Shown in pieces: positions 1 to 8,500 of a stretch of DNA of 64,000 nucleotides (the stretch's first letter is position 1; the number at the start of each line of letters is the position of its first letter). This DNA is from Virgibacillus proomii (lineage in GTDB: Bacteria; Bacillota; Bacilli; Bacillales; Amphibacillaceae). The notes under the pieces are model-generated. The model was not told the DNA's origin. It saw nothing but the letters and a program-made list of their open reading frames with translations, and searched no databases. The stretch lies in NCBI RefSeq assembly GCF_018916875.1, contig NZ_JAHLNO010000019.1, positions 62,001 through 126,000 of the forward strand. The letters run 5' to 3'. The translations under genes were made by a program, and so were the position numbers.

Positions 1-711
1 GAAAACTATCTAGCCAAAATATATCATTAAGTAGGATGTTCCATGCTACATTATATTAAAAGGATTACACCTCGGTTACCGTACAGAAATGGTAACATGA
101 CAGCTATGCCATTAAAGATTAAAGAAGATGCTCCTAAGTTCCCCATTAAAGCATGATCAACTTTTTAAAAAGTCCATACTTTCTTGGTTCTTTTCCTGAA
201 GTGTAACAGATATGACTTTCTGCAATTAAAGCTTTATCAGAGGAAGTTCATACAGATTTGCATGAATGAAGTATTCGAAAATTAGATATTGTTGTAGAAA
301 CAATAACTGAAAAATACAAACGTCATTATTGTGCATATAGAACCCCGAAGTTTGAGACAGATTTTCATCAACGGATGAATTAGTATTTTAGCTTACTGAT
401 AATAAATATCAGCGGTTTTGTTATGAAGTAAGGTGGGAAAAAGATCAATATATAATAGGTTTTCCTTTTTTCATGTCCTTACTTTTAATTACATGACGCT
501 TCATTTACGTTAGCAAAACTGAAGAAAATATATCCGATCTAATAAACCGCCTGCTGCAGCCTTTAGTAAATGGGATACAGCAAGCAGAGAAAGCCATGGA
601 GCTACCTATTTCCTATGAAGAAGAAAGGAAAGTTTGCAAGAAGGGCATCGGTGTTCAATTAATTGTAGAAGTTACGAATTAAGATGTCGAGGAAATAATG
701 AAATTAAAAGA
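1..711. other. Decayed, unassigned region with a coding remnant
   Basis: I see no intact gene here. On the plus strand a reading frame without a usable start is open from about 497 to the TAA at 680-682; it encodes a charged, plausible C-terminus (about 61 residues, including ISYEEERKVCKKGIGVQLI) after an in-frame stop at 494-496. Further upstream other protein-like pieces occur in shifted frames. This looks like the degraded end of a gene I do not recognise. Confidence 0.3.
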
Positions 712-744
712 ACGTCCCAAGTGATTCATTCTAGCTTGGGACGT
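712..744 (-). terminator. Terminator-like hairpin downstream of tenA
   Basis: A perfect 10-bp stem, ACGTCCCAAG at 712-721 and CTTGGGACGT at 735-744, lies 30 bp beyond the tenA stop. On the minus strand it is followed by a modest T-rich tract (TTCTTTTAATTT). The stem is certain; function as an intrinsic terminator is inferred. Confidence 0.55.
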
Positions 745-773
745 GATAAGGACGCGCTTTTAGCTTTTGTTCA

Positions 774-1466
774 TTATACCGTTGTACTATGAGGCGATTG
801 GCGATTAGAAAACCAATCTTCTTTGGTATACGCCATTTCCCAAAATGCAAGCTCATATTCCTTGGCAATAATAAATTGTTCCTTCATCTTAGCTTTTTCC
901 TTTTCGCTTGAATTAGCAGCGATTTGATTTAATAGATTAATTTGCTCATTTGTAGATTCATGGAACCATTCACTAGAATAGGTTTCAATCCAATTTTTAT
1001 AAATTTCTTCGGAAGGATTAGAATCTTGATATGTTTTACCGATATCTGCATATAGCCAGTAACACGGCAGAAGAGCAGCAATTGTTTGTCCAAGTTTGCC
1101 GGAGAGTGCAGCACGGTAAAGATGCGTTGTATATGCATACGCTGTTGGAGCCGGTTTGAAATTTTCCATATCCTTATCAGTAATGTTCAAAATTTCTGCA
1201 TGCTGCTTATGGACAGTTAACTCAGCTTGAGCCGTGCCCTTTGCTTTTTCTAGCAGCATAGCAGTCACTTGGAAATCTTCTGCTTGTGTAGCAGCTAACG
1301 CATGTACTTTTCCGAAATGTTTTAAATAGTAAATGTCTTGAAGAATATAATATTTAAAAATATCCAATGGTAAATTACCTTGTGCGATTCCTTTAACAAA
1401 TGGATGATTTACACTTTGCTTCCAGCTGTCTGCCGTTGCTTTACGTAATGTGTCTGTAAACTGCAT
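774..1466 (-). CDS. tenA: Thiaminase II / aminopyrimidine aminohydrolase TenA
   Basis: TenA-family protein of 230 residues, the usual size. It hydrolyses 4-amino-5-aminomethyl-2-methylpyrimidine (and thiamin) to the hydroxymethylpyrimidine used in thiamin salvage, in the cytoplasm. With the start at 1466 the family's active-site residues fall at the same numbers as in Bacillus subtilis TenA: Asp44 (ILQD), Tyr112, Cys135 (LLPCYWLY) and Glu205. That start is preceded by GAGGAGG; an upstream in-frame codon adding six residues overlaps this ribosome binding site and is less likely. A TPP riboswitch lies about 125 bp upstream on the same strand, so the gene should be switched off by thiamin pyrophosphate. 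No other thiamin genes flank it. Confidence 0.95.
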   Translation of the reverse strand: MQFTDTLRKATADSWKQSVNHPFVKGIAQGNLPLDIFKYYILQDIYYLKHFGKVHALAATQAEDFQVTAMLLEKAKGTAQAELTVHKQHAEILNITDKDMENFKPAPTAYAYTTHLYRAALSGKLGQTIAALLPCYWLYADIGKTYQDSNPSEEIYKNWIETYSSEWFHESTNEQINLLNQIAANSSEKEKAKMKEQFIIAKEYELAFWEMAYTKEDWFSNRQSPHSTTV

Positions 1467-1589
1467 AAAAAAATTCCTCCTCATTCCTATTTTTAATCAA
1501 GGAGGAAAGGGACAAGCTTAATCAAAGGCAATCAATCTGTGGACATAGATAAAGAATCTATATGTAGGCACATAGATAGCATTGTTAAG

Positions 1590-1675
1590 CACAGTTTCCA
1601 CTTCCCTCCGCTGGTGCTAACCAGATCAGGTTCTAAGGGTCTTTGTCTCAGCCATTGAAGGCTCCCCTAGCAGAA
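1590..1675 (-). promoter_or_regulatory. TPP riboswitch (THI box)
   Basis: Read on the minus strand the segment carries the THI-box core: CTGAGA next to the P3 arm, then ACCTGATCTGGTTAGCACC and GCGGAGGGAAGTGG. It lies in the 5' leader of tenA. The motif is seen directly; control by thiamin pyrophosphate follows from the riboswitch family. Confidence 0.95.
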
Positions 1676-1895
1676 ATATTGCTAACACAATTGAAGCATA
1701 ACATAATCATATATAAAGTCAACTGTATTATCCGAAAATTATTAATTTGAAAATAATAATCAAATGGTATTTTGCGGGTTTAAAAACTCGCTTATCATGC
1801 TGTAGAGACTGTAGAGAAAACTCGAAAGTCATTACTTTCATCGAAATATAATAAACGAGTGTCACTACGTATTTTTAAGCACGGACAGGCTTTTC

Positions 1896-1933
1896 AAGAA
1901 AAATCCCATGAAATGTTGAAACATCCATGGGAT
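1896..1933 (-). terminator. Intrinsic terminator downstream of adh
   Basis: The stem ATCCCATG (1903-1910) / CATGGGAT (1926-1933) is followed on the minus strand by TTTTTC. It lies about 190 bp after the alcohol dehydrogenase stop, and the interval holds no other gene, so it probably ends that transcript. Confidence 0.7.
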
Positions 1934-2126
1934 AGTAAGCGACTTTGCTTTGTCAACTATTTATTGCTTTGTTTAGTCATCTTTTATGTGAATCAGTTAA
2001 CATAAAGTTGGTTGAAAATTTTAATTATCCAAAGTAAAGACAAATCATTTTATAATTCAAGCCACATCTTAATATTTAGTTTTAAAATGAATCTTGAATT
2101 TTTGATAGCGTTTGTTATTTAACTAA

Positions 2127-3167
2127 TTAATCTGCTTCAAGGATTACTTTTAATGCTTTTTCTTTAGCAGCATTTTCAAATACTTCATAAGCTTTCATAA
2201 TTTCATTAAGTTTAAAACGGTGAGTCACTAATTTCTCAGGTTGAATCTTCCCGGATTTTACGGTTTTTAATAACAAAGGCGTGGAATTTGTATCTACAAG
2301 ACCTGTTGTAAGGGTAATATTATGAATCCATAGCTTTTCAAGGCGAAGATCCACTTTCACTCCATGTACACCCATGTTTGCAATATGACCTCCAGGTGCT
2401 ACAATTTGTTGGCAGATGTCAAATGTTGCAGGTATACCTACTGCTTCCATCGCCACGTCTACCCCTACTTGATTTGTATATTCCATCACTTTTTCAATCG
2501 TTTTTCCATCTGAGCTGTTAATCGTTTTTGTTGCACCAAACTCTTTAGCTACGGCTAAACGATTATCATCAAGGTCAATCATAATAATTTCGGAAGGGGA
2601 ATAAAATTGTGCTCCTAACAGTGCTGACAGACCAACTGGCCCTGCTCCGACAATTGCAATTGTATCACCAGGTTTTACTTTTCCTTTAAGAACGCCGATT
2701 TCAAATCCAGTTGGAACAATATCACTTAACATTACTAACGCTTCATCCTCGACACCTTCAGGCATATGGTATAAACTCGTATCACCATATGGAATGCGAA
2801 CATATTCCGCTTGTGTGCCATCAATTAAATGACCTAAAATCCAGCCGCCATTTTCACAATGTGAGTACATTTGCTTTTTACAATAGTCACAAGTACCGCA
2901 TGATGTAACACAGGAAATAATAACACGATCGCCAACTTTGAAGTTTTTAACAGAATCTCCTACTTCTTCAACAATCCCGACACCTTCATGACCAAGGATT
3001 CGCCCATTTTCTACTGCTGGTACATCACCTTTCAAAATGTGCAAATCAGTACCACAAATAGTCGTCTTGGTAATTTTTACGATGACATCAGTCGCTTCCT
3101 GAATCGCTGGTTTTTCCTTTTCAGTCCATTCCTTTTTTCCTGCTCCACGATAAATAAGCGCTTTCAT
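2127..3167 (-). CDS. Zinc-dependent alcohol dehydrogenase (MDR family)
   Basis: A 346-residue medium-chain dehydrogenase/reductase of ordinary length. Catalytic zinc ligands are visible as Cys38 (ICGTD) and the His60-Glu61 pair (LGHEGVG). The structural zinc lobe follows with four cysteines between about 87 and 105 (SCGTCDYCKKQMYSHC), and the Rossmann motif GAGPVG is near residue 176. It should oxidise a short or secondary alcohol, or reduce the ketone or aldehyde, with NAD(P). The closest remembered relatives are secondary-alcohol dehydrogenases of bacilli and clostridia; the substrate cannot be read from sequence. AAGGAGGAG precedes the ATG. It is monocistronic. Confidence 0.9.
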   Translation of the reverse strand: MKALIYRGAGKKEWTEKEKPAIQEATDVIVKITKTTICGTDLHILKGDVPAVENGRILGHEGVGIVEEVGDSVKNFKVGDRVIISCVTSCGTCDYCKKQMYSHCENGGWILGHLIDGTQAEYVRIPYGDTSLYHMPEGVEDEALVMLSDIVPTGFEIGVLKGKVKPGDTIAIVGAGPVGLSALLGAQFYSPSEIIMIDLDDNRLAVAKEFGATKTINSSDGKTIEKVMEYTNQVGVDVAMEAVGIPATFDICQQIVAPGGHIANMGVHGVKVDLRLEKLWIHNITLTTGLVDTNSTPLLLKTVKSGKIQPEKLVTHRFKLNEIMKAYEVFENAAKEKALKVILEAD

Positions 3168-3338
3168 GATACTCCTCCTTTAGTTAGTGAAATTTTTACA
3201 ATCACCCTTATTTTATCAATATTCATCGAACATATCCAAAAAATCATAAAAAATATACAACATTGTCAAATTAAATAAATCTATAGTTACATGGAGGTTA
3301 CTTTTTAGTTTAAAAGCAGAATTTTATTATAAAAGACT

Positions 3339-3396
3339 GTAAAGATATCTTTTACTTTTACTATTTTTAATATTATATGTGTAAAGATGTCTTTAC
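3339..3396 (+). promoter_or_regulatory. Paired palindromes upstream of the XRE regulator
   Basis: Two near-identical inverted repeats lie 41 bp apart (centre to centre): GTAAAGATATCTTTTAC at 3339-3355 and GTAAAGATGTCTTTAC at 3381-3396. The second ends 20 bp before the regulator's start. They look like an autoregulatory operator pair; this is inference from symmetry and position. Confidence 0.55.
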
Positions 3397-3415
3397 GTCC
3401 AAACGGAGGATCAAT

Positions 3416-3626
3416 ATGAAGGTAAGGAATTATATTAGAGATGTACGTTTAAAAAAGGGAATAACTCAAGTTAAAATGGCTGAAGATTTGCAGGTTACAA
3501 GGCAGACAATCAATGCCATTGAAAAAAACAAATATAATCCCAGTCTTGAATTAGCATTAAAAAATCATTGCTTATTTTGATATGTCCATTGAAGAAATAT
3601 TTATCTTAGAGGAGGATGATAAATGA
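3416..3626 (+). pseudogene. XRE-family HTH regulator, frameshifted in an A-tract
   Basis: The N-terminal 50 residues are a complete XRE helix-turn-helix of the YozG-like small regulators ([20 protein letters not shown], then [14 protein letters not shown]). A run of six A's after codon TTA at about 3555 throws the frame into an early TGA. Removing one A restores the family C-terminus ([16 protein letters not shown]) and a stop overlapping the next gene as ATGA. GGAGGA precedes the ATG at 3416. The gene may be a real frameshift mutant, a phase-variable homopolymer, or a sequencing error. Its intact form would repress its own two-gene operon. Confidence 0.7.
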
Positions 3627-4036
3627 GTAAAAGTGAAACAAAAAGGACAAATAATGGAAGGAGGGTATATTTTTTAAATATAGGACTTTTAGCTGGAACT
3701 GTGCTAGGTTCGCTCCTTGTTTATATTATCCAAGGGGTATTTCCATTAGACTCACTTGCTGGTGGATTGACAGCACTTTTTATTTTAACTGTCATTCAAA
3801 TAATAAAGAGGAGACGCAAAAAAGATAATTTACCTGAAGCAGATGAGCGAGTCATCCACAATGTTTTCCGTTTTCTTGCATACGCATCACATATTACTTT
3901 AGCTATTTTATTTGTAGCTTTAGCAGTTTTCACACTTTTAGGAAACGAGTCGATTTCAATTCTTTATCTATGGATTTATTTCTTTGTATATTTATGGATT
4001 GTTGGAATCGGTGGTATTGTTATTAAACGAAGGTAA
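3623..4036 (+). CDS. Small membrane protein paired with the XRE regulator
   Basis: A 137-residue protein with a charged N-terminus, two hydrophobic segments (about 17-36 and 43-61), a basic stretch KRRRKK near 63-68, a DERVIHN motif in the short soluble stretch that follows, and two further hydrophobic segments (about 84-106 and 111-132). This arrangement recalls the small DUF2178-type membrane proteins encoded beside YozG-like regulators, but the family assignment is tentative. The start overlaps the reconstructed stop of the regulator (ATGA), implying translational coupling. GGAGGATG lies just upstream. Function unknown. Confidence 0.7.
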   Translation: MSKSETKRTNNGRRVYFLNIGLLAGTVLGSLLVYIIQGVFPLDSLAGGLTALFILTVIQIIKRRRKKDNLPEADERVIHNVFRFLAYASHITLAILFVALAVFTLLGNESISILYLWIYFFVYLWIVGIGGIVIKRR

Positions 4037-4333
4037 AAGGGCTTATTCTAGATATTTTATCAGTTTTTATGTAGCTGAGGGAATAAAAGTAGGAATAATT
4101 ACGGTGTTCAATTTGGTGATTTTTTTCGGAAAATGGATGATGTGTTTTTGGCTATTTAATATGGGAAGATGGTTAATTAAAGGGTGAGTATGGAGGAGAA
4201 CCACAAAAATTAATGATGGATGAAAAAGATGAATTTCTATTGAAATGGGCACAATTGAGAAATGCTGATCTTTCTTTTTGACCGATTGGGAAAAGTTGTT
4301 ACATTTTCTTGAAAATCGTTCGCTATCCCTTAA

Positions 4334-4370
4334 GCCTGAGTATTAACAATACTCAGACTTTTTATTTTTT
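4334..4370 (+). terminator. Strong intrinsic terminator
   Basis: CTGAGTATT (4336-4344) pairs with AATACTCAG (4348-4356) around a 3-base loop and is followed by CTTTTTATTTTTTG. It is 300 bp after the membrane-protein gene; the 4037-4333 interval shows no gene I can support, so it may end the XRE/membrane operon or a lost gene. Confidence 0.8.
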
Positions 4371-4414
4371 GTTTATTGTGGATAATTTTTGTATGATAAT
4401 TTATCCATATTCAG

Positions 4415-4515
4415 CCATTCAGCTTCAGCGCCCAGCACCTCGAGGTCGCTTCACTCCTTCTGTGGTCGGAGTTCCATCGCCTGTCGGGGCTGACCAAGTA
4501 ATTGTGCTTTTGTTC
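4415..4515. repeat. GC-rich structured island, possible dispersed repeat
   Basis: About 100 bp of markedly higher GC (CAGCGCCCAGCACCTCGAGG, then TCGCCTGTCGGGGCTGACC) sits in an AT-rich gap. It resembles the short 'AGCGCC...CTCGAG' repeats scattered through many Bacillaceae genomes. Only one copy is present here, so this is a recollection-based suggestion. Confidence 0.3.
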
Positions 4516-4745
4516 TTTTAAGTAGATTTTCCAAAAGGTTCTCTTTAAAAGAGTGAAAATTCAAGGGGAATCTCTACTGAATAAAGTTTCAATTTATTTA
4601 CTTTTTCAACATCATTGTATTAATTTTTTATTAAAAATACAAAAACATTTAACAAATTCCAGTTTTCATGTTAATATATGACTATAATTTGGTATTATTA
4701 TGAGTATGTTTTGTTCTGTTCTTGTAATAATATAACATTAGTTTC

Positions 4746-4874
4746 AAGGGAAGCACTCATCGGTACTACTTGGATGTTTACATAAATGTCTTATTTCGTA
4801 GCCATTTCATACCACCTATGATAATGGATGTTTTTCACCTTCACTATTCAATCATGATGAGATGCTCCCTTGGT
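4746..4874 (+). promoter_or_regulatory. Candidate structured 5' leader of the tautomerase gene
   Basis: Long-range arms CAAGGGAAGCACTCATC (4746-4762) and GATGAGATGCTCCCTTGG (about 4857-4874) are complementary apart from small bulges. They enclose a second hairpin, CCATTTCATA / TATGATAATGG, around 4802-4827. The structure ends about 25 bp before the ribosome binding site of the next gene. It could be a cis-acting RNA or merely a decayed inverted-repeat element; there is no T-box core. Confidence 0.35.
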
Positions 4875-4913
4875 ACCTCTAAAAAGGGAATAATTTAATT
4901 AGGGGGAATTTAG

Positions 4914-5303
4914 ATGCCACTACTAACATTTGATTTAATAGAAGGAAGGACGAAAGAGGAGTTAAAAGCGTTGTTAGATACAACTCATTACGCTGTTGTT
5001 AAAGCGTTTGGAGTTCCAGAAAGAGATCGTTATCAAATTGTTTATCAGCACCCAAAACATGAAATGATTATTCAAGATACTGGTTTAGGATTTGAAAGAA
5101 GTGATAACGTCGTAGTTCTTTCAATTCGCAGTACTCAAAGGAGTGATAAACAAAAGAGGGAGTTTTATCAACTTCTCGTTCAGGAGTTAGAGGAAAAATG
5201 TGGTATTGATCCGAAAGATGTTTTAGTTTCTATCGTAACTAATGGTGCTGGTGACTGGAGTTTTGGTTTTGGAGAAGCGCAGTTTCTAACTGGTGAGTTA
5301 TAA
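4914..5303 (+). CDS. Tautomerase family protein
   Basis: A 129-residue member of the tautomerase superfamily, of the longer kind (Tautomerase_2 type, as in B. subtilis YusQ). The second residue is Pro (MPLLTFD), which after Met removal becomes the catalytic N-terminal proline of this superfamily. The C-terminal part carries the conserved [11 protein letters not shown] stretch typical of this subgroup. These enzymes catalyse keto-enol tautomerisation or related proton transfers; the natural substrate is not evident. The ribosome binding site is AGGGGG, 7-8 bases before ATG. It stands alone, behind the possible structured leader at 4746-4874. Confidence 0.85.
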   Translation: MPLLTFDLIEGRTKEELKALLDTTHYAVVKAFGVPERDRYQIVYQHPKHEMIIQDTGLGFERSDNVVVLSIRSTQRSDKQKREFYQLLVQELEEKCGIDPKDVLVSIVTNGAGDWSFGFGEAQFLTGEL

Positions 5304-5475
5304 ACTTGCTGGTATTTCTTATTGCTAGAAAACGAGACCGGCTCTTTTTGAAAGACGCTTTTATTAAGCTTAAATCCCAAGTTATAGAAACTTCTTCCTG
5401 TGTTAAATCAACAACGGTCCTAAATCTCTAATTTGTTCAATTAGCATTCAAGGGTAAAAGTACTCTTTGAATGAA

Positions 5476-5550
5476 ATTTTTCTTTTTCTTGTCAGAAGCT
5501 CTCCAGTTTATACATCGGTAACTGAGCCCATCTAGCTTTTGTTCTTAGTA
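5476..5550 (+). repeat. Partial copy of 150-bp repeat family B
   Basis: This stretch (CTTTTTCTTGTCAGAAGCTC, then CTCCAGTTTATAC and GAGCCCATCTAGCTTTTGTTC) matches the right part of the fuller elements at 59884-60036 and, inverted, 35724-35884, and another partial copy at 46115-46192. No coding potential. Family identity unknown. Confidence 0.55.
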
Positions 5551-5750
5551 GAATTGGAAATCGATTCAGTTTTTTACGAGTTAAAGTAAAGCATAACTGG
5601 CACATTGTCTCTTCACACATTAACATTGGTCAGTTTTTGAAGGATTTAGCACTATCCTTTTATCAGCATTATTTAAATTAGAAGGTAAGAGAGTGTAGTT
5701 ACGGAAAATTTTACTAGTAGTAAAAAATATTATTTTATGGTCGTTTCATT

Positions 5751-5850
5751 TTTATCCCGTATGTAAGGTGCCGTAAGACTCCCACTTCAAGAGCCTGAGT
5801 TGGTACAAAAGGGTCTAAGTGAGAGAAAACGGCACCTAAACCCCCAATCC
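5751..5850 (+). repeat. TTTAT repeat (family A), left part only
   Basis: Starts TTTATCCCGTATGTAAGGTG and carries the outer stem AGGTGCCGT / ACGGCACCT and the inner stem CTCCCACTT / AAGTGAGAG. It stops after the left hairpin; the right hairpin and closing CACTTTAT are missing. Confidence 0.85.
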
Positions 5851-6033
5851 TATATCTGTTTTTATGCTTTTAATTTTCTATAATTCCAATGCTGTCACTA
5901 CGATTAAACTACGTGCTTTGGCCTTCATTTAGAAAACCAATCTATTTTCAAAGCTACGTAACGTTATAAGTGGTCATATTTATTATGTTTATTTTTCTGA
6001 ATACCGGATTAATCACCGAATTTTGGACAATCT

Positions 6034-6076
6034 TTCTCTTAATCTGGTTTTTTCTTAAAATTACATTGATTTTCTT
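6034..6076. repeat. 43-bp exact repeat, copy 1
   Basis: Identical over 43 bases to 16057-16099. The second copy abuts an IS3-family transposase remnant, so both are probably pieces of the same IS end. The surrounding 5851-6250 interval has no gene I can support. Confidence 0.6.
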
Positions 6077-6077
6077 G

Positions 6078-6116
6078 GGGCTTAACCATTCTCATATGTA
6101 TAGAATGGTTAAGCCC
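6078..6116 (+). terminator. 15-bp perfect hairpin
   Basis: GGGCTTAACCATTCT (6078-6092) and AGAATGGTTAAGCCC (6102-6116) form a perfect stem with a 9-base loop, followed by CTTTACTTAC. The T-tract is weak for a terminator. It abuts the 43-bp repeat, so it may belong to a mobile element. Confidence 0.4.
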
Positions 6117-6130
6117 TTTACTTACTCATA

Positions 6131-6181
6131 AATCAATTGATTAATCGTCAATCATATTATCAATAGTTAATCAAAGTTAAC
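6131..6181 (+). promoter_or_regulatory. Palindrome plus motif shared with the iolR-iolA intergenic region
   Basis: AATCAATTGATT (6131-6142) is a perfect palindrome. Downstream, ATCAATAGTTAATCAAAG continuing to GTTAAC (6158-6181) matches ATCAATAGTTAACCACAA...TTAAC at 9332-9356 at most positions. The shared motif suggests that the MFS gene and the iolR/iolA promoters are read by one regulator, plausibly IolR. Confidence 0.5.
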
Positions 6182-6254
6182 ATTTTATTCAATAATATAT
6201 CCAATACAAACCCAAAATATGTTGACTTTTAGGTTTAAAAAAACTAAAATCACA

Positions 6255-6269
6255 TTGAAAGCGTTAACT
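6255..6269 (+). promoter_or_regulatory. cre site (CcpA operator) upstream of the MFS transporter
   Basis: TTGAAAGCGTTAACT fits the cre consensus WTGNAANCGNWNNCW at every fixed position. The same 15 bases occur inverted at 29947-29961 in front of iolE. Carbon catabolite repression of both transcripts is the natural inference. Confidence 0.75.
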
Positions 6270-6352
6270 AGTAATTTATTTTTTAAAATTTAATTTGACA
6301 CGAAGGATGAATATCATTGTTTTGTAGTCTGGATAAGTTAAGGAGGAGGAAA

Positions 6353-7615
6353 ATGAGTAGTAGTAAAAGTAACTTACTCTATAAATTAGGTATCCCATCG
6401 GCTTTAGTCTGGGGATATATTGGAGTAATACTATTCATGCTTGGATCATGTATTGAAAATAGTTGGTTGTCTTCCTATTTAGTAAACATAGGAATAAGCA
6501 AAACAGAAACAGGTACCATATTTTCTTTATACGGCATTTTTGTAGCAATTGTATCTTGGTTGTCGGGAATTTTTGTGCAAATTTTTGGAGTGCGAAAAGT
6601 AATGCTTAGCGGTGTGATTATATTTTTAGTAAGTTCTATTCCGCTAGTACTCTGGGCCATTCCATCTGGTAATTTTATAGCTATCGCAATTACGTATATG
6701 CTAAGAGGGATGGCTTATCCACTGTTTGTGTATTCGTTCTTAGTATGGGTAACATATCGTTCAACGAATGAAATAATGGGTCGCGCTACTTCATGGTTTT
6801 GGGTTTGCTTTAACCTGGGTATTACCATTGTAGGTCCCAGCTTTGCCGCAACATTAATTCCATCTATTGGAGAAATTAATGTAATTTGGGTAGGTATCGT
6901 TATTGCTTTAGCTGGAACATTTTGTTCGCTGGTTTTAAATCGAGATCAGCTTATTTTACCGAAAACCGGGAAATCGATTACAAATGAAATTTCTGAAGGA
7001 TTTTTGATTATGTTCAAACGCCCCCGGTTAGGTATGGGGATGCTGGTAAAAGCGATCAACAATATTGCTCAGTTTGGTTTTATTATCATCATGCCTATAT
7101 TCCTAATTGATCAAGGTTTCACATTAACGCAGTGGGCAAGTATCTGGGGGTTAACCTATATCATTAATTCCTTTGCCAATGTTCTTTTTGGTTATATTGG
7201 TGATAAATGTGGCTGGAGAAAAACGATCGTTTATATTGGCGGACCATTAACAGGGATTTCTTGTTTAATGCTTTACTACACCAGCACTTTATTTCCAGGG
7301 CAATATGCTCTATTATTACTATCATTTTCCGTGTATGCAATTGGTTTAGGTGCGTTTGGGCCGATTTCAGCTCTATTACCTGCCTTAGCCCCAGATAAGA
7401 AAGCAGTAGCAGTTTCTGTACTAAATTTAGGTTCTGGTTTAAGTAATTTTATCGGACCGGCTATTGTGTCTTTATTATTTGAGCCATTTGGAGTAAAGGT
7501 AGTGTTATATGTATTTGCTATTCTTTATTTCGTTGCTAGTTTTCTAGCGTTTTTCTTGAGGACTCCGGAAGAGTTAAATCATGCGCAATTAAAGCATGAA
7601 AAAGCTGTCGTATAA
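6353..7615 (+). CDS. MFS transporter, polyol/sugar permease type
   Basis: A 420-residue integral membrane protein with about twelve hydrophobic segments and a central cytoplasmic loop near 190-215, typical of the major facilitator superfamily. Its overall pattern is closest to the polyol permeases (ribitol/arabitol type), which are proton symporters; this is by resemblance only. The start at 6353 follows AAGGAGGAGGA; a longer in-frame version from 6317 has no ribosome binding site. A cre site lies 84 bp upstream and a motif shared with the iolR-iolA region lies further up. No iolF- or iolT-like gene is seen elsewhere in the window, so uptake of inositol or a related polyol is plausible. Confidence 0.8.
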   Translation: MSSSKSNLLYKLGIPSALVWGYIGVILFMLGSCIENSWLSSYLVNIGISKTETGTIFSLYGIFVAIVSWLSGIFVQIFGVRKVMLSGVIIFLVSSIPLVLWAIPSGNFIAIAITYMLRGMAYPLFVYSFLVWVTYRSTNEIMGRATSWFWVCFNLGITIVGPSFAATLIPSIGEINVIWVGIVIALAGTFCSLVLNRDQLILPKTGKSITNEISEGFLIMFKRPRLGMGMLVKAINNIAQFGFIIIMPIFLIDQGFTLTQWASIWGLTYIINSFANVLFGYIGDKCGWRKTIVYIGGPLTGISCLMLYYTSTLFPGQYALLLLSFSVYAIGLGAFGPISALLPALAPDKKAVAVSVLNLGSGLSNFIGPAIVSLLFEPFGVKVVLYVFAILYFVASFLAFFLRTPEELNHAQLKHEKAVV

Positions 7616-7649
7616 GCAATTCTAGTTTAAATGGAAAGGGGTAGAACTA

Positions 7650-7895
7650 ATGGGAAAAGAAATTAAATTGGATCCAAAAGAGTTTGCCAATCTAGTAATC
7701 AGTAATTATCAATCTTCTAGTAAAGAATTTGAGGTTATTGCAAAAGAGCATCTTACGCTTTACTTAACTGCTTACATGTTAATTGAACGATTTAATGAAT
7801 TGGAAAAAGAGAATCTTTATGGGGTTAGCATGGAAGAGTTTAATCGTAGACTAGATAAATTAAAGTTTTCACCAGGTTCATTTTTTCAAAAGTAG
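7650..7895 (+). CDS. Small hypothetical protein co-transcribed with the MFS gene
   Basis: An 81-residue, mostly helical, charged protein (KEFANLVISNYQSSSKEFEV, then ERFNELEKENLYG) with no signal peptide or membrane segment. It starts 35 bp after the MFS stop behind AAAGGGG and is followed by a long hairpin. I do not recognise a family. Its position suggests an accessory role for the transporter, but that is only context. Confidence 0.6.
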   Translation: MGKEIKLDPKEFANLVISNYQSSSKEFEVIAKEHLTLYLTAYMLIERFNELEKENLYGVSMEEFNRRLDKLKFSPGSFFQK

Positions 7896-7915
7896 CATAA
7901 GAGCAGAAAATTTAA

Positions 7916-7990
7916 CCCTTCACAGGTAGACAACAAGAAAAACTGCATGAAAAAAATGCCTCGTGATGCCTACCTGAAAGGGATTTTTAT
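7916..7990 (+). terminator. Long hairpin with T-tract
   Basis: CCCTT-CA-CAGGTAG (7916-7929) pairs with CTACCTG-A-AAGGG (7970-7982) and is followed by ATTTTTATAT. The loop holds a small hairpin (GCAT / ATGC). It probably ends the MFS operon. The rest of the gap to 8500 shows no gene I can support. Confidence 0.55.
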
Positions 7991-8500
7991 ATAAAAGAAG
8001 ATCAAACTTCGAGGGATGTTCTCTCTCGACTTTAAGCATTGGCTCTCAGTCAAGTTTTTTTTAATGTTAAGGGGTAACTTGAGATTATTATACGGAACGA
8101 TCGATAGTTGGACTTTTTAGAAATCTATTTATGATAAGTTGATAAGTTGTTTTTACTCTAAAATTTTTTTATTTTAATCACCCCCCCTTCATAAATGGGG
8201 AGTTCATTGCATAAACAAAAAAAGCCTATTCCATCGTAATAAGCTGGATTTTTGAATAGCTTGTACAGGTGGTAGATAAAGAAACACAATAAGGCGAGCA
8301 AGTGACTCTATACTCATAAAGGAAGATTTCATAAAAGGATGTATACAAAAATCATTAAAGACACTATATGCTCGCAATATCGCAAAATATCAATGAATTT
8401 ATCATTTATTTGCTATGAAAACTCATTGGTAGCAGGATTGGGTAGGAGGTTCTAAAGCTTCCAACTGGAAGTGTAGTATTGGTGGAAGATAAAACTAGAA

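Noticed and set aside
4855-4885. T-box-like string TTGGTACC upstream of the tautomerase
   Set aside because: The rest of the T-box core (AGGGTGGNACCGCG) is absent, no stem I or terminator pairing is seen, and the gene is not an amino-acid or tRNA-synthetase gene.
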